A DNA stretch of 64,000 nt from a virus (IMGVR_UViG_3300043409_003130:18526-82525), one strand, 5' to 3'. Counted from the first letter of the stretch, positions 52,378-60,722 are shown. Made by a program: numbers and translations. The notes: generated from the letters alone by a model not told the origin.

Positions 52378-53130
52378 TTAAGTATTATCAGTAGACTTGG
52401 AATCAGTATCGGTCTTCTTGGAATTACTTGGTAGTTTAATATCGTCATCTGAAAAGTTTTTATCTTTAAGCGTATTAATTAATTTTTTAATTAATTCAGA
52501 AGTAATAACTGTATTACCGCTAGCTGTATTAGAACTATGACTAGCTTTATCAACATTGGTTTCTTTATCAAATACAGATAAGTCAATTGGGTCGTCAAAG
52601 TGATCCATTACATATTTTTTAATTGTTGCACCTTCAGTTGCGGCCTTACTGCCTGGATTTACTTCACCATGACCAAATATTTGATCCTTAGTATATCCAA
52701 TATGTTTAATAATCTTTAATACAGCAATTCCCTGTTCAGGCATTTGTATATCAGCATCATTACTTGCAATAACCTCAACCCCTTGGGCATTGGCATTTGA
52801 AATTCCTGGAGGTGCTCCACGATCACGATATGCTCTACTGTCAGAAGACCCTACGTGTGCGCCTATTGAATTTGAAGGAAGTGTTTTATAAATTGTACCA
52901 TCTCTATCAACCACCCACTGTACGCCTAATCCGCCTCTAGCATTTAAAACACCAACCACCTGGTGAGCAGTTCCACGACCTGCCGTATGGTGAATTATAA
53001 AAAAATTATTTGACTTAATAGGCTGGCCTTTTCTAGCATATTGAGACTCGCTTGAAATATCTATAATTTCAGTCTGTGCCTCAACTGCTTCATTTATAAA
53101 TTTTTTAAAATTTAATATATTAATTGCCAT
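52378..53130 (-). CDS. N-acetylmuramoyl-L-alanine amidase with capsid-targeting-type N-terminus
   Basis: A 250-residue zinc amidase (amidase_2/PGRP type) that cuts between MurNAc and L-Ala. FFIIHHTAGRGTAHQVV gives H47-H48; the fold continues with GVQWVVDRDGTIYKTLP, GAHVG, and FGHGEVNPGSKAATEG near the second metal His. The start MAINILNFKKFINE|AV is a packaged-protein peptide. After the domain, residues about 208-230 (VITSELIKKLINTLKDKNFS) repeat the helix module of the M23/GH19 neighbour, and the tail is Ser/Asp-rich. Middle gene of a leftward wall-hydrolase set. Confidence 0.88.
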   Translation of the reverse strand: MAINILNFKKFINEAVEAQTEIIDISSESQYARKGQPIKSNNFFIIHHTAGRGTAHQVVGVLNARGGLGVQWVVDRDGTIYKTLPSNSIGAHVGSSDSRAYRDRGAPPGISNANAQGVEVIASNDADIQMPEQGIAVLKIIKHIGYTKDQIFGHGEVNPGSKAATEGATIKKYVMDHFDDPIDLSVFDKETNVDKASHSSNTASGNTVITSELIKKLINTLKDKNFSDDDIKLPSNSKKTDTDSKSTDNT

Positions 53131-53147
53131 ATCTAATTGTATTTTTA

Positions 53148-53489
53148 TTATACCTTAGAGTCATCTTTATTAAATTTATCAATTGCAGCGGCTGTATCTG
53201 GACCAAATTTTCCATCTACCTCGCTTGATCCTAAACTATAACCTAAAAACTTTAAGCCTATTTGAATTGCCTCAACTGTTTGTGAATATTCATAATCCTT
53301 ATTTTTAGTTATTTCAATTGATTGATTAGAGTCAACGAAATCTTGTAATTTTTTATAATAGGCCTTAGTGTTTTCACTATAGTTTTCATCATCATGTGAT
53401 TTACCTGTTAGCCAATCCCAGGTGTTAGATAAAAAAGTTCCAAGACCTTCATCTACCGTACTATTAAATTCATTAAAATTCTTAATCAT
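53148..53489 (-). CDS. Peptidoglycan-binding-domain protein with capsid-targeting-type N-terminus
   Basis: A 113-residue protein. MIKNFNEFNSTVDE|GLG fits the packaged-protein peptide. Residues 67-110 (VEAIQIGLKFLGYSLGSSEV, DGKFGPDTAAAIDKFNKD) are peptidoglycan-binding domain 1 with its D-G-x-F-G-P-x-T-x-x-A signature. First gene of the leftward wall set (binding protein, amidase, M23/GH19), 17 nt before the amidase gene, with a late promoter upstream. Confidence 0.78.
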   Translation of the reverse strand: MIKNFNEFNSTVDEGLGTFLSNTWDWLTGKSHDDENYSENTKAYYKKLQDFVDSNQSIEITKNKDYEYSQTVEAIQIGLKFLGYSLGSSEVDGKFGPDTAAAIDKFNKDDSKV

Positions 53490-53533
53490 ATAAACTTTAG
53501 CTTTATTTTTTGTATTAGAGTACTAATTATATC

Positions 53534-53541
53534 TATTTATA
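53534..53541 (-). promoter_or_regulatory. Late promoter TATAAATA (minus strand)
   Basis: On the minus strand TTTATAAATAG with the exact TATAAATA core lies 44 nt before the ATG of the peptidoglycan-binding protein and would drive the whole wall-hydrolase operon. Confidence 0.65.
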
Positions 53542-53546
53542 AACAT

Positions 53547-54293
53547 ATGGCTGACAAAATAAAGAGAGTAGTAATCAATGGATTCCGGTATTATCAAGTA
53601 ATTAATGAGTCTGGAATAGTTGGAACCTTTCCTAGTGTTACAACAGTATTGGGAGAAACCTCTGACAAAACCGGTCTCAATCAATGGAGAGACCGAATCG
53701 GCCATGCAAAAGCTGACCAAATTGGCCAGGATGCAGCAAATCGGGGTACTGTGATGCACCGACTATGTGAACTTTATCTAAATTTACCAAGTTCGCTTAG
53801 CCAAAAAGACCGATTAGATGAGACTCTATCAATTTCAAGACTAGATGACGAAATTGAAAAATTTGATACCAGAGCTAAGATTGTTGGCGGAATGCTCTTT
53901 TACAATTTTATCAAGGCCAATTCATTTAATGAAATTCATAAAGTAATTGCTCAAGAAAAATTTCTATGGACCTCTAGAGATGGCGGCTATGCTGGAACGG
54001 TTGATAACGTATCCGAGTTAATAACTGGAGATATTGGAGTAGTTGATTTTAAAACTGCAAAAAAACCAAAGGACGAGAAATGGATAGAGGATTATAAACA
54101 CCAAGTTGCAGCCTATTCGGTAGCAATTTGGGATAGACTTAATATTAAATCTACCACCTGTAAAATTTGGATATCAAATGAGGTTACTGATAAGCCTCAG
54201 CACTTTTCAATTAGTCCTAGTGAAATGAAGGAATATTATTTTAAATTTAGGGAACGTCTTGCTAAATTTTACAAACTACATCCAATTATCTAA
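53547..54293 (+). CDS. PD-(D/E)XK exonuclease (RecB/MGME1-like)
   Basis: A 248-residue nuclease. Active-site residues are visible in order: NRGTVMH71 (G-x-x-x-H), E136 region IAQEKFLWT, GYAGTVD153NV, GVVD167FK169TAKKP and the QVAAYS helix with Q186. This is the layout of phage and mitochondrial (MGME1) ssDNA exonucleases. Likely role: recombination or DNA turnover. It is divergent from the wall operon and its promoter region is shared with it. Confidence 0.85.
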   Translation: MADKIKRVVINGFRYYQVINESGIVGTFPSVTTVLGETSDKTGLNQWRDRIGHAKADQIGQDAANRGTVMHRLCELYLNLPSSLSQKDRLDETLSISRLDDEIEKFDTRAKIVGGMLFYNFIKANSFNEIHKVIAQEKFLWTSRDGGYAGTVDNVSELITGDIGVVDFKTAKKPKDEKWIEDYKHQVAAYSVAIWDRLNIKSTTCKIWISNEVTDKPQHFSISPSEMKEYYFKFRERLAKFYKLHPII

Positions 54294-54296
54294 AGG

Positions 54297-56261
54297 TTAA
54301 ATTTGAATAGGTTCGCCAATCTTTCTAAGTAGATCAAGTCTAACTGACACGCTACGGTCTCCCCAACCATAGGCTTTTACATAAATAAATTTCTGGTCAG
54401 ATGTATTTCTTGCACCATACTCACTTTTTGCAATAATTCCAAATGCATTTTGGTGACCTGCAATATAATAGTGTTGACCAGATCGTGCCGATAATTTATC
54501 ATCCATTGTAACTTCACTTAATTGATAGCCAGTTAAACCCAGTCCAACATACGGATAATTTATGGTAACTCCATTTACTGGATTGGTTAGTGTAATATTC
54601 TGAGCATTAGACTCAGTTAATTCAGCCAGGCTGCTAATTGGTCTAGGGTTATATTGTGAGCCTTTCCATGGAATAAAAACTGGGATTCCCCAATTATTTC
54701 TAAACATATCTCTTTGTGCTGGGCCTAATACAATAAACTGTAAATTTCTAGTAAAATCCTGTGACTTAAATTTCTTTACTAATTCAAAATTTCTAATCGC
54801 TGACCGGTTTGCCATATCGCGCTTAAGTTCTGCACCAGTTGGCGGAAATGTTCCAAATGTAGCTAAACTTTGAGAACGCTCAGCATTTTGAGTACGTTCT
54901 GTCTCTAATCTACGGGCAGTTGCTGCTTCTACTTCAGCCTGTCTAGCTGCAACAAGTTCTGGATTTAATAGGGCCTCAACGTATCTAATTTCAGCAGTTG
55001 ATAAATTAACTCTAGTTAGGTCAGGTATTTGATTAATATTAACCTTAACCCATGAAGATTTTGTGGTTGTTGTTCTGGAATCATTTGATTGAGTTGGAGT
55101 AATTTCTCCATTATCTATTCTGATTGCATCTGATATTTTGGCAGCTCGATACTCTGTATTATTTCTGGAAACAACTCTACGAATCGGCAGCCCTGAATAG
55201 TTTGCATCGTATAGGTAGGTCTTCACAACAATAAAATCACCAATATCCCAATCTGCATCTGGATCAGCACCGTATTGTCTGAGTCGGTCAGCGAGTCTTT
55301 CGCGAACTTCCGCTTCTTCTCTAGCTTGTCTCTCTCGATCGACTTGCTGTTGTCTAGCTTGGCGTTCTTGAGCAAGGCGATCCGCTTCATCTCTACTTGA
55401 CTCAATTTGCTCAGCCTTTTCTCTAGATATTCGTGAATCTGTAACTAGCGATCGAATATAGTCACTGTTTAATTTAACTAATACAGTATTTGGTAAAATT
55501 TCTAATAGTTCATCATCTATATCAAATTTAGTTGGTGAAGTAGTGCTGGTTCCACCTAGTGAAGCTATAAAAGAGTCAGCAACTTTAATTTTTTTAGCGG
55601 TTGGCAAGGCTTTGTCCATTGCTAACCAATTTCTTACTCCAATTATTGCATGGGCATCATCTTCATTTGCAATACCATTGGTTCCTTTAAATGAAAGTAG
55701 AGAACCCCAAGCCTTATCCTTTTCAGTTGAGCCAGATGGATTTGATGAAATATAGCCAAGTGTTTTTAATACTTGTCTGTACATTTTATAGCCTAGACCA
55801 ATACCTCGTAATGAAGGTGGAATTCCTCCACCGGGAAAATGGCTTCTTTGAAATGAGTCTTCATCATCAATTTTAAATTTAATTGCATCTGAATAGGTTG
55901 GAAATACATCTCTCCATTTTCCAAATAGATCAACAAATTTAGACTCATTAATTGATTTAAGAGACTTCATTAACTCAACGATATCAGTTGGAAATTTAAT
56001 ATAATAGTATCGAGTATTTGAAATAGGCTCAACTATAATATCAGACCTGTTAATTTGTCTTAATTTTAATATTAATTCACCAGCAACTTCTTCAAATATT
56101 TTAGGCTTAACTGGTTGTCTATTGCGTAAATCAAGAGAGGCCTGTCTCATTGCACCCATGTCGCTGCCACTTAATCGTTCAACCCTTTTAATCCCCATTT
56201 CATCAACTAGACCGGTAGGTGTATTTGATTCATTAACTAATTCAATAAATGAATTTATCAT
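54297..56261 (-). CDS. Large putative packaged protein with GNAT-like motif
   Basis: A 654-residue protein. MINSFIELVNE|SN fits the capsid-targeting peptide. Residues 143-188 (GGGIPPSLRGIGLGYKMYRQ, VLKTLGYISS and then GSTEKDKAWGSL) contain R152-G-x-G-L-G, the acetyl-CoA pyrophosphate loop of GNAT acetyltransferases, followed by a plausible beta5 strand and helix. A highly charged coiled coil (about 280-345, rich in R, E and Q) and a second one near 435-465 separate soluble beta domains. Whether acetyltransferase activity remains is uncertain. ATAAATAAA elements lie upstream on the minus strand. Confidence 0.58.
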   Translation of the reverse strand: MINSFIELVNESNTPTGLVDEMGIKRVERLSGSDMGAMRQASLDLRNRQPVKPKIFEEVAGELILKLRQINRSDIIVEPISNTRYYYIKFPTDIVELMKSLKSINESKFVDLFGKWRDVFPTYSDAIKFKIDDEDSFQRSHFPGGGIPPSLRGIGLGYKMYRQVLKTLGYISSNPSGSTEKDKAWGSLLSFKGTNGIANEDDAHAIIGVRNWLAMDKALPTAKKIKVADSFIASLGGTSTTSPTKFDIDDELLEILPNTVLVKLNSDYIRSLVTDSRISREKAEQIESSRDEADRLAQERQARQQQVDRERQAREEAEVRERLADRLRQYGADPDADWDIGDFIVVKTYLYDANYSGLPIRRVVSRNNTEYRAAKISDAIRIDNGEITPTQSNDSRTTTTKSSWVKVNINQIPDLTRVNLSTAEIRYVEALLNPELVAARQAEVEAATARRLETERTQNAERSQSLATFGTFPPTGAELKRDMANRSAIRNFELVKKFKSQDFTRNLQFIVLGPAQRDMFRNNWGIPVFIPWKGSQYNPRPISSLAELTESNAQNITLTNPVNGVTINYPYVGLGLTGYQLSEVTMDDKLSARSGQHYYIAGHQNAFGIIAKSEYGARNTSDQKFIYVKAYGWGDRSVSVRLDLLRKIGEPIQI

Positions 56262-56349
56262 ATAATTAATATATTTATTTGTTTTATTTATTTAAGAGAT
56301 CTTTAATATTAATTGGTGTAATATAGTTATACTAAATAAATAATATAGA

Positions 56350-57057
56350 ATGGAAAAGATTATAATAAAAAAATCAGGTCTATATTTTTCATTTTGGGAT
56401 GAATCTACCCTCTCCTGGAATGATAGACTTATCTCTGATTCAGATTTACCAATTACTTGGTATTTTCAATATAGTATAGAAATTGAAGAATTTTTAACCA
56501 TTACTGACTTATTATTACTTTTTGCACAGTATCAAGAAGATTTAGAGTTTGCATTTAGTAAATCACTATTAATTGTACCGTTTGACGAAATTTTATCAAT
56601 TATTAATAAGCCAGTTGGGATTAGTTTAATTGAGCCAACTGAACTGTATTTAATTAAGTTAGGCGAAATTAGAAAATCTGAAATATCGATTCCATATATT
56701 ATTAGCTATCCAACTCTAATGGGATTAGAGGTGATTGGCGAGACTGGTGATGAAGACGTGCTGTACTCATTAACCGATATTAAGTTTGATGACTGGTGTA
56801 CCTTAACTATACAGATTGATGACTATTTAGAGTATATGGATACCGAAAAAAATGAGGTTGAATTTGAAGGAATAATTCAATGGACTCTATATGAGGCTCT
56901 TTCTTGTATTTTTTCTCAAATAACAAATAGTATTACTTTTACCAAGATAAAAGACAATCCAGAAGAATTTCAGTCCGTTAATACCGGTGGACCAATTATT
57001 GTTTCTGAATTATTTTCATGGATTGACGATATTGACAAATATTTTAAAGAAGCATGA
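56350..57057 (+). CDS. Acidic hypothetical protein
   Basis: A 235-residue acidic protein (many D, E, I, L; few basic residues) with no signal or membrane segment. It starts MEKIIIKKSGLYFSFWDES and ends FSWIDDIDKYFKEA. No family recognised. The upstream 90 nt contain TATACT (56328-56333) and an ACTAAATAAATAA run, so its timing class is unclear. It is the last gene before the dnaK region. Confidence 0.55.
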   Translation: MEKIIIKKSGLYFSFWDESTLSWNDRLISDSDLPITWYFQYSIEIEEFLTITDLLLLFAQYQEDLEFAFSKSLLIVPFDEILSIINKPVGISLIEPTELYLIKLGEIRKSEISIPYIISYPTLMGLEVIGETGDEDVLYSLTDIKFDDWCTLTIQIDDYLEYMDTEKNEVEFEGIIQWTLYEALSCIFSQITNSITFTKIKDNPEEFQSVNTGGPIIVSELFSWIDDIDKYFKEA

Positions 57058-57120
57058 CAATTTGTCATATTTAATACAATGGCATAGAATTTGTTATATA
57101 GTATATTAAAAAGACAAATT

Positions 57121-57243
57121 ATGCAAAAATCAACAAAAAATCAAAAATTAAAAAAAGTGGCTTATAATTTTGGCAGGCTTGCCAATTTTATTAAAGTTAA
57201 AGTACATTTACTTAAAAATAATTTATTAAAATGGGAAAAATAA
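57121..57243 (+). CDS. Short basic leader-like ORF overlapping dnaK start
   Basis: A 40-residue frame, [20 protein letters not shown], then [20 protein letters not shown], with 12 basic and one acidic residue. It begins after a probable promoter (TATAGTATATTAAAAAG, about 57095-57111) and its stop TAA (57241-57243) lies just inside dnaK, whose ATG is at 57231. It could be a translationally coupled leader or a small basic protein. Support is limited to start, composition and coupling. Confidence 0.42.
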   Translation: MQKSTKNQKLKKVAYNFGRLANFIKVKVHLLKNNLLKWEK

Positions 57244-59099
57244 TAGGAATAGACTTGGGAACAACTAATAGTTGTGTTTCAGTCATGGAAGGTAATGAAC
57301 CTGTGGTTATTGCAAATAATGAAGGAAAACGGACCACACCTTCAATTGTTGCCTTTATCGAAGGCGGCGAACGTAAAGTTGGAGATCCAGCAAAACGACA
57401 GTCAATCACTAATCCTAAAAAAACAGTTTATTCAATTAAACGTTTTATGGGTCACACGTACGCTGAGATTGTAAAGGAAATTGCAAAAGTTCCTTATCTA
57501 ATAGTAAAAGGCGAAAACAATAGCCCACGTGTAGAAATTGACGATAGAAAATATACTGCTCAAGAAATTTCGGCTATCATTTTACAAAAAATGAAAAAAA
57601 CAGCCGAAGAATATTTAGGAACCGAAGTAACTGAAGCGGTTATTACTGTTCCTGCTTACTTTAATGATGCTCAACGCCAGGCAACCAAAGAGGCCGGCGA
57701 AATTGCAGGTTTAACGGTAAAGCGAATTATCAATGAGCCAACTGCTGCCGCTCTTGCCTATGGTATGGATAAAAAAGGCAAGGAGATGAAAATTGTTGTG
57801 TTTGATTGCGGAGGCGGTACACATGACGTTTCTGTTCTTGAACTGGGTGATGGAGTATTTGAGGTTAAAAGTACCGATGGAGATACTCACCTAGGTGGAG
57901 ATGATTTTGATCAGGTAATTATTGACTGGTTAGCCGATGAATTTAAAAAAGAAGAAGGTTTAGATTTACGTCACGACCCAATGTCTCTGCAACGATTAAA
58001 AGAAGGAGCTGAAAAGGCAAAAGTTGAATTATCTAGTTCAACCAGTACCGAAATTAATTTACCGTATATAATGCCGGTAAATGGAATACCTAAACACCTA
58101 GTTAAAACACTTACTCGTGCTAAATTTGAACAGTTATCAGATAGTTTGATTAAGCGTACAATTAAACCATGTAAATCTGCTCTAAAAAATGCAGGTTTAT
58201 CAACGGCTGATATTGATGAAATTATCCTGGTTGGTGGATCAACCCGAATTCCAGCTATTCAAGCAGCAGTTGAAAAATTCTTTGGTAAAGCCCCAAATAG
58301 AAGCGTAAATCCGGATGAAGTGGTTGCACTAGGCGCCGCAATTCAAGGAGGAGTTTTATCTGGAGATGTAAAGGACGTATTATTATTGGACGTTACTCCA
58401 TTATCATTAGGTATTGAAACCGTTGGTGGAGTATTTACAAAATTAATAGAGTCAAATACAACTATTCCAACTAAAAAATCGCAAGATTTTAGTACAGCGG
58501 CCGATAACCAGCCATCAGTTCAAATAGTTGTTTTTCAAGGTGAGAGACCAATGGCAAAAGATAATAGAAAGTTAGGTGAATTTAATTTAGATGGAATTCC
58601 GCCAGCGCAAAGAGGTGTACCTCAAGTTGAAGTTACTTTGGATATTGATGCAAATGGTATCTTAAATGTAAGTGCAAAAGATAAAGCAACCGGTAAATCA
58701 CATAATATTCGGATTGAGGCAAAAAGCGGTTTAAGCAAAGAAGAAATTGATCGCATGAAAAGAGAGGCTGAACTAAATGCCGACTCTGATAAAAAAGTAA
58801 AAGAAGAAGTTGAGAAATTAAATGAAGCTGATAGTATGGTTTTTCAAACCGAAAAACAATTAAATGAATATGGAGATAAAATACCTGCCGAGAAAAAGAC
58901 AGGTATTGAAACCGCTTTAACTGAGTTAAAGGAGGCTTATTCAGCTAAAGACCTTTCAAAAATTGACTCTGCTCTAGCTGCAATAAATGCAGCCTGGACA
59001 GCAGCCAGTGAAGATATGTATAAAGCCAATCAGGCCGAACCTACTTCGCCTACTGCTGATGAGCCAGTTGCAGATGCCGATTTTGAAGAGGTAAAATAA
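57231..59099 (+). CDS. dnaK: Hsp70 chaperone DnaK, full length
   Basis: A 622-residue Hsp70. The ATPase domain starts [20 protein letters not shown] and includes [34 protein letters not shown] and [13 protein letters not shown]; the linker [15 protein letters not shown] and peptide-binding domain with [20 protein letters not shown] and [20 protein letters not shown] follow, ending in a lid and acidic DFEEVK tail. It closely follows Bacteroidota DnaK in wording. In the phosphate-2 loop the usual D-L-G-G-G-T-F-D is D192-C-G-G-G-T-H198-D. No DnaJ or GrpE is present here, so host partners would be used, perhaps for folding fibre or tail proteins. Probably acquired from a host. Confidence 0.96.
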   Translation: MGKIIGIDLGTTNSCVSVMEGNEPVVIANNEGKRTTPSIVAFIEGGERKVGDPAKRQSITNPKKTVYSIKRFMGHTYAEIVKEIAKVPYLIVKGENNSPRVEIDDRKYTAQEISAIILQKMKKTAEEYLGTEVTEAVITVPAYFNDAQRQATKEAGEIAGLTVKRIINEPTAAALAYGMDKKGKEMKIVVFDCGGGTHDVSVLELGDGVFEVKSTDGDTHLGGDDFDQVIIDWLADEFKKEEGLDLRHDPMSLQRLKEGAEKAKVELSSSTSTEINLPYIMPVNGIPKHLVKTLTRAKFEQLSDSLIKRTIKPCKSALKNAGLSTADIDEIILVGGSTRIPAIQAAVEKFFGKAPNRSVNPDEVVALGAAIQGGVLSGDVKDVLLLDVTPLSLGIETVGGVFTKLIESNTTIPTKKSQDFSTAADNQPSVQIVVFQGERPMAKDNRKLGEFNLDGIPPAQRGVPQVEVTLDIDANGILNVSAKDKATGKSHNIRIEAKSGLSKEEIDRMKREAELNADSDKKVKEEVEKLNEADSMVFQTEKQLNEYGDKIPAEKKTGIETALTELKEAYSAKDLSKIDSALAAINAAWTAASEDMYKANQAEPTSPTADEPVADADFEEVK

Positions 59100-59120
59100 T
59101 ATAACTTTTTTAGTAATTAA

Positions 59121-59154
59121 AAATGAGCTAACTCAAATTAGCTCATTTTTTTGG
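59121..59154 (+). terminator. Rho-independent terminator of dnaK
   Basis: AAATGAGCTAA-CTCAAA-TTAGCTCATTT followed by a T run; it ends directly at the next promoter. Confidence 0.88.
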
Positions 59155-59160
59155 TATAAT
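59155..59160 (+). promoter_or_regulatory. TATAAT-N6-ATG promoter (predicted leaderless)
   Basis: GG-TATAAT-AATACT-ATG with exactly 6 nt between the hexamer and the ATG at 59167; the dnaK terminator T run occupies the region just upstream. Confidence 0.6.
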
Positions 59161-59166
59161 AATACT

Positions 59167-60186
59167 ATGAGGAATAGCCTAATTAAAATATTTTATAACG
59201 AAAAACAGGTTTTAGAAAATAATTACAGTTTAAATTTTAGTAAGAGTCCGCTAAAACCAAAATTATTAATTGAATATCTTAGAGTCAATAATTTATTAAG
59301 TAACTTTTCAATAACTAAAAATTTTAATATATTTGGTAATGCTGATTTTAAATTAGCTCATACTGATAATTATGTTGATAATTTTTTTAGTGGAGGATAC
59401 TTATCTAGATCAAACGGCTTAGAATGGAGTCCGCAATTTGCTAACTCAGTTAGATACACAAATGCCTCTCTATATTCAGCTATAAAAAATTCAATAATGG
59501 AACCTGAAACAGTTAGTTTTAGTCCAACCAGCGGGTTTCACCATGCTAGACCAACTGGCGGTAGTGGATTTTGTACATTTAGTGGACAGGTAATTGCATC
59601 AGTTAAAATATGGAGAGAATTTAATAAAAGAGGTTGTTATTTAGACCTAGATGGCCACTTCGGTAATTCAATAGAGGACAGTCGGGAATTTCAGCCTGAG
59701 ATAAATGAGGCTATACCAGAGAATTTTAATTTTAATCCAACTGGAATTGACTATTCATATTATGAAAATTTAGTAGACTTTATTAAAAATACATTGGAAC
59801 CAGCTATTTTATCGGGTAAAATTAGCTATGTAGTTTGGTGTCATGGTGCAGATTCGCATTGTGACGATGAATTAGGCCATCAGTGTAGTACTGAGTATTG
59901 GACTAAATGTGCTGACTTTTTTTGGGCTTGGGTAAAAGTAATGGACGAAAAGTTAGGACGACCACTACCAGTTTCATGTGCCCTATTTGGTGGATACCGA
60001 TCCGATGACTATACAACAGTCTTAAGTTTACATACTTATGATTTAGTTGCATGTATTAATCGGCTGCTTGGAATTAATATTGACTATACGCTTGAGGTTA
60101 AACCTAGAAAAAATAAAAATTCACATGTACACTATTCACGAAAAAGAAAAAGAAGACTTAAATTTAGAACTTATACTCAAGTATAG
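59167..60186 (+). CDS. Histone-deacetylase-like amidohydrolase
   Basis: A 339-residue protein of the arginase/deacetylase superfamily. HDAC motifs are in order: LAHTDNYV (64-70 region, like H-S-x-x-Y-I), SGFHHARPTGGSGFCTFSGQ with the catalytic pair H125-H126, YLDLDGHFGNS with metal ligands D162 and H164, VVWCHGADSHCDDELG with the third metal ligand D229, and FGGY near 274-277 for the transition-state Tyr. The family removes acyl groups from lysines, acetylpolyamines or small amides. The basic tail KNKNSHVHYSRKRKRRLKF is overlapped by the next gene and may not be part of the fold. Substrate unknown; a host or phage acetyl-protein is possible. Confidence 0.85.
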   Translation: MRNSLIKIFYNEKQVLENNYSLNFSKSPLKPKLLIEYLRVNNLLSNFSITKNFNIFGNADFKLAHTDNYVDNFFSGGYLSRSNGLEWSPQFANSVRYTNASLYSAIKNSIMEPETVSFSPTSGFHHARPTGGSGFCTFSGQVIASVKIWREFNKRGCYLDLDGHFGNSIEDSREFQPEINEAIPENFNFNPTGIDYSYYENLVDFIKNTLEPAILSGKISYVVWCHGADSHCDDELGHQCSTEYWTKCADFFWAWVKVMDEKLGRPLPVSCALFGGYRSDDYTTVLSLHTYDLVACINRLLGINIDYTLEVKPRKNKNSHVHYSRKRKRRLKFRTYTQV

Positions 60187-60322
60187 AGATTTACTAAATA
60201 ATGGCACGTCTTCTAAATATTGGGTTGATATTTTACCAATAATTAAAGAATTTCAAAAATTAGAAAAGTATGAGTATTGTCAAGTACTATGGTCTTATTA
60301 CACTAAGTCCATTACTGGTTAA
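60125..60322 (+). CDS. Small acidic protein overlapping the HDAC-like gene
   Basis: A 65-residue protein from the ATG at 60125 (MYTIHEKEKEDLNLELILKY ...). Balanced helical composition favours this start; an earlier in-frame ATG at 60047 would add a leader that merely shadows the HDAC-like frame. It overlaps the HDAC-like gene by 62 nt in another frame. Function unknown. Confidence 0.5.
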   Translation: MYTIHEKEKEDLNLELILKYRDLLNNGTSSKYWVDILPIIKEFQKLEKYEYCQVLWSYYTKSITG

Positions 60323-60323
60323 C

Positions 60324-60668
60324 TTATGATAAGTTATACTTTTTCATTTTAGATGCACGGCGACGCGTTAAGTCTCTAAACAGGTCCCTAACATCAGGTT
60401 GACCAAGAGCTCCAGTTTGAACCAGTGTATAAAATTCAGCATCCGAATTCTGCATCATAATAAACCATTGTGCTAAATTCGGTTTCTTTTCAAATTCATC
60501 ATGTTGAATCTGCAGTCTACGAAATCTAGGAAATAGTTCGTATTCATAGCGTTCATCTTTAAAGAGTCGATTAATACCTAATTCACTTAATTTACGAAGA
60601 GGTCTATCACTGGCCACACTTGGCTGAATCTGGGTATTCCAATTTTCAAATAGAGTAATATGTTTCAT
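60324..60668 (-). CDS. Small putative packaged protein
   Basis: A 114-residue, Arg-rich protein. MKHITLFENWNTQ resembles the capsid-targeting start (M-K-x-I-x-x-F-E-x-W), although no hydrophobic-x-E site follows. The rest (LSELGINRLFKDERYEYELF, PRFRRLQIQH, RDLTRRRASKMKKYNLS) is helical and basic at the C-terminus. An exact TATAAATA element lies 9 nt upstream. Function unknown. Confidence 0.55.
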   Translation of the reverse strand: MKHITLFENWNTQIQPSVASDRPLRKLSELGINRLFKDERYEYELFPRFRRLQIQHDEFEKKPNLAQWFIMMQNSDAEFYTLVQTGALGQPDVRDLFRDLTRRRASKMKKYNLS

Positions 60669-60677
60669 ATTCTAAAT

Positions 60678-60685
60678 TATTTATA
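60678..60685 (-). promoter_or_regulatory. Late promoter TATAAATA (minus strand)
   Basis: On the minus strand TTTATAAATAA lies 9 nt before the ATG of the small Arg-rich gene. On the plus strand, 60695-60712 carries GGATAAATAAATAAAAAG for the divergent gene at 60723. Confidence 0.6.
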
Positions 60686-60722
60686 AAAGTTCTTGGATAA
60701 ATAAATAAAAAGTCAAGTTAAA

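Noticed and set aside
60047-60124. Upstream extension of the small acidic protein after the HDAC-like gene
   Set aside because: The added residues lie wholly inside the HDAC-like coding region and have an implausible composition; the ATG at 60125 gives a normal protein.
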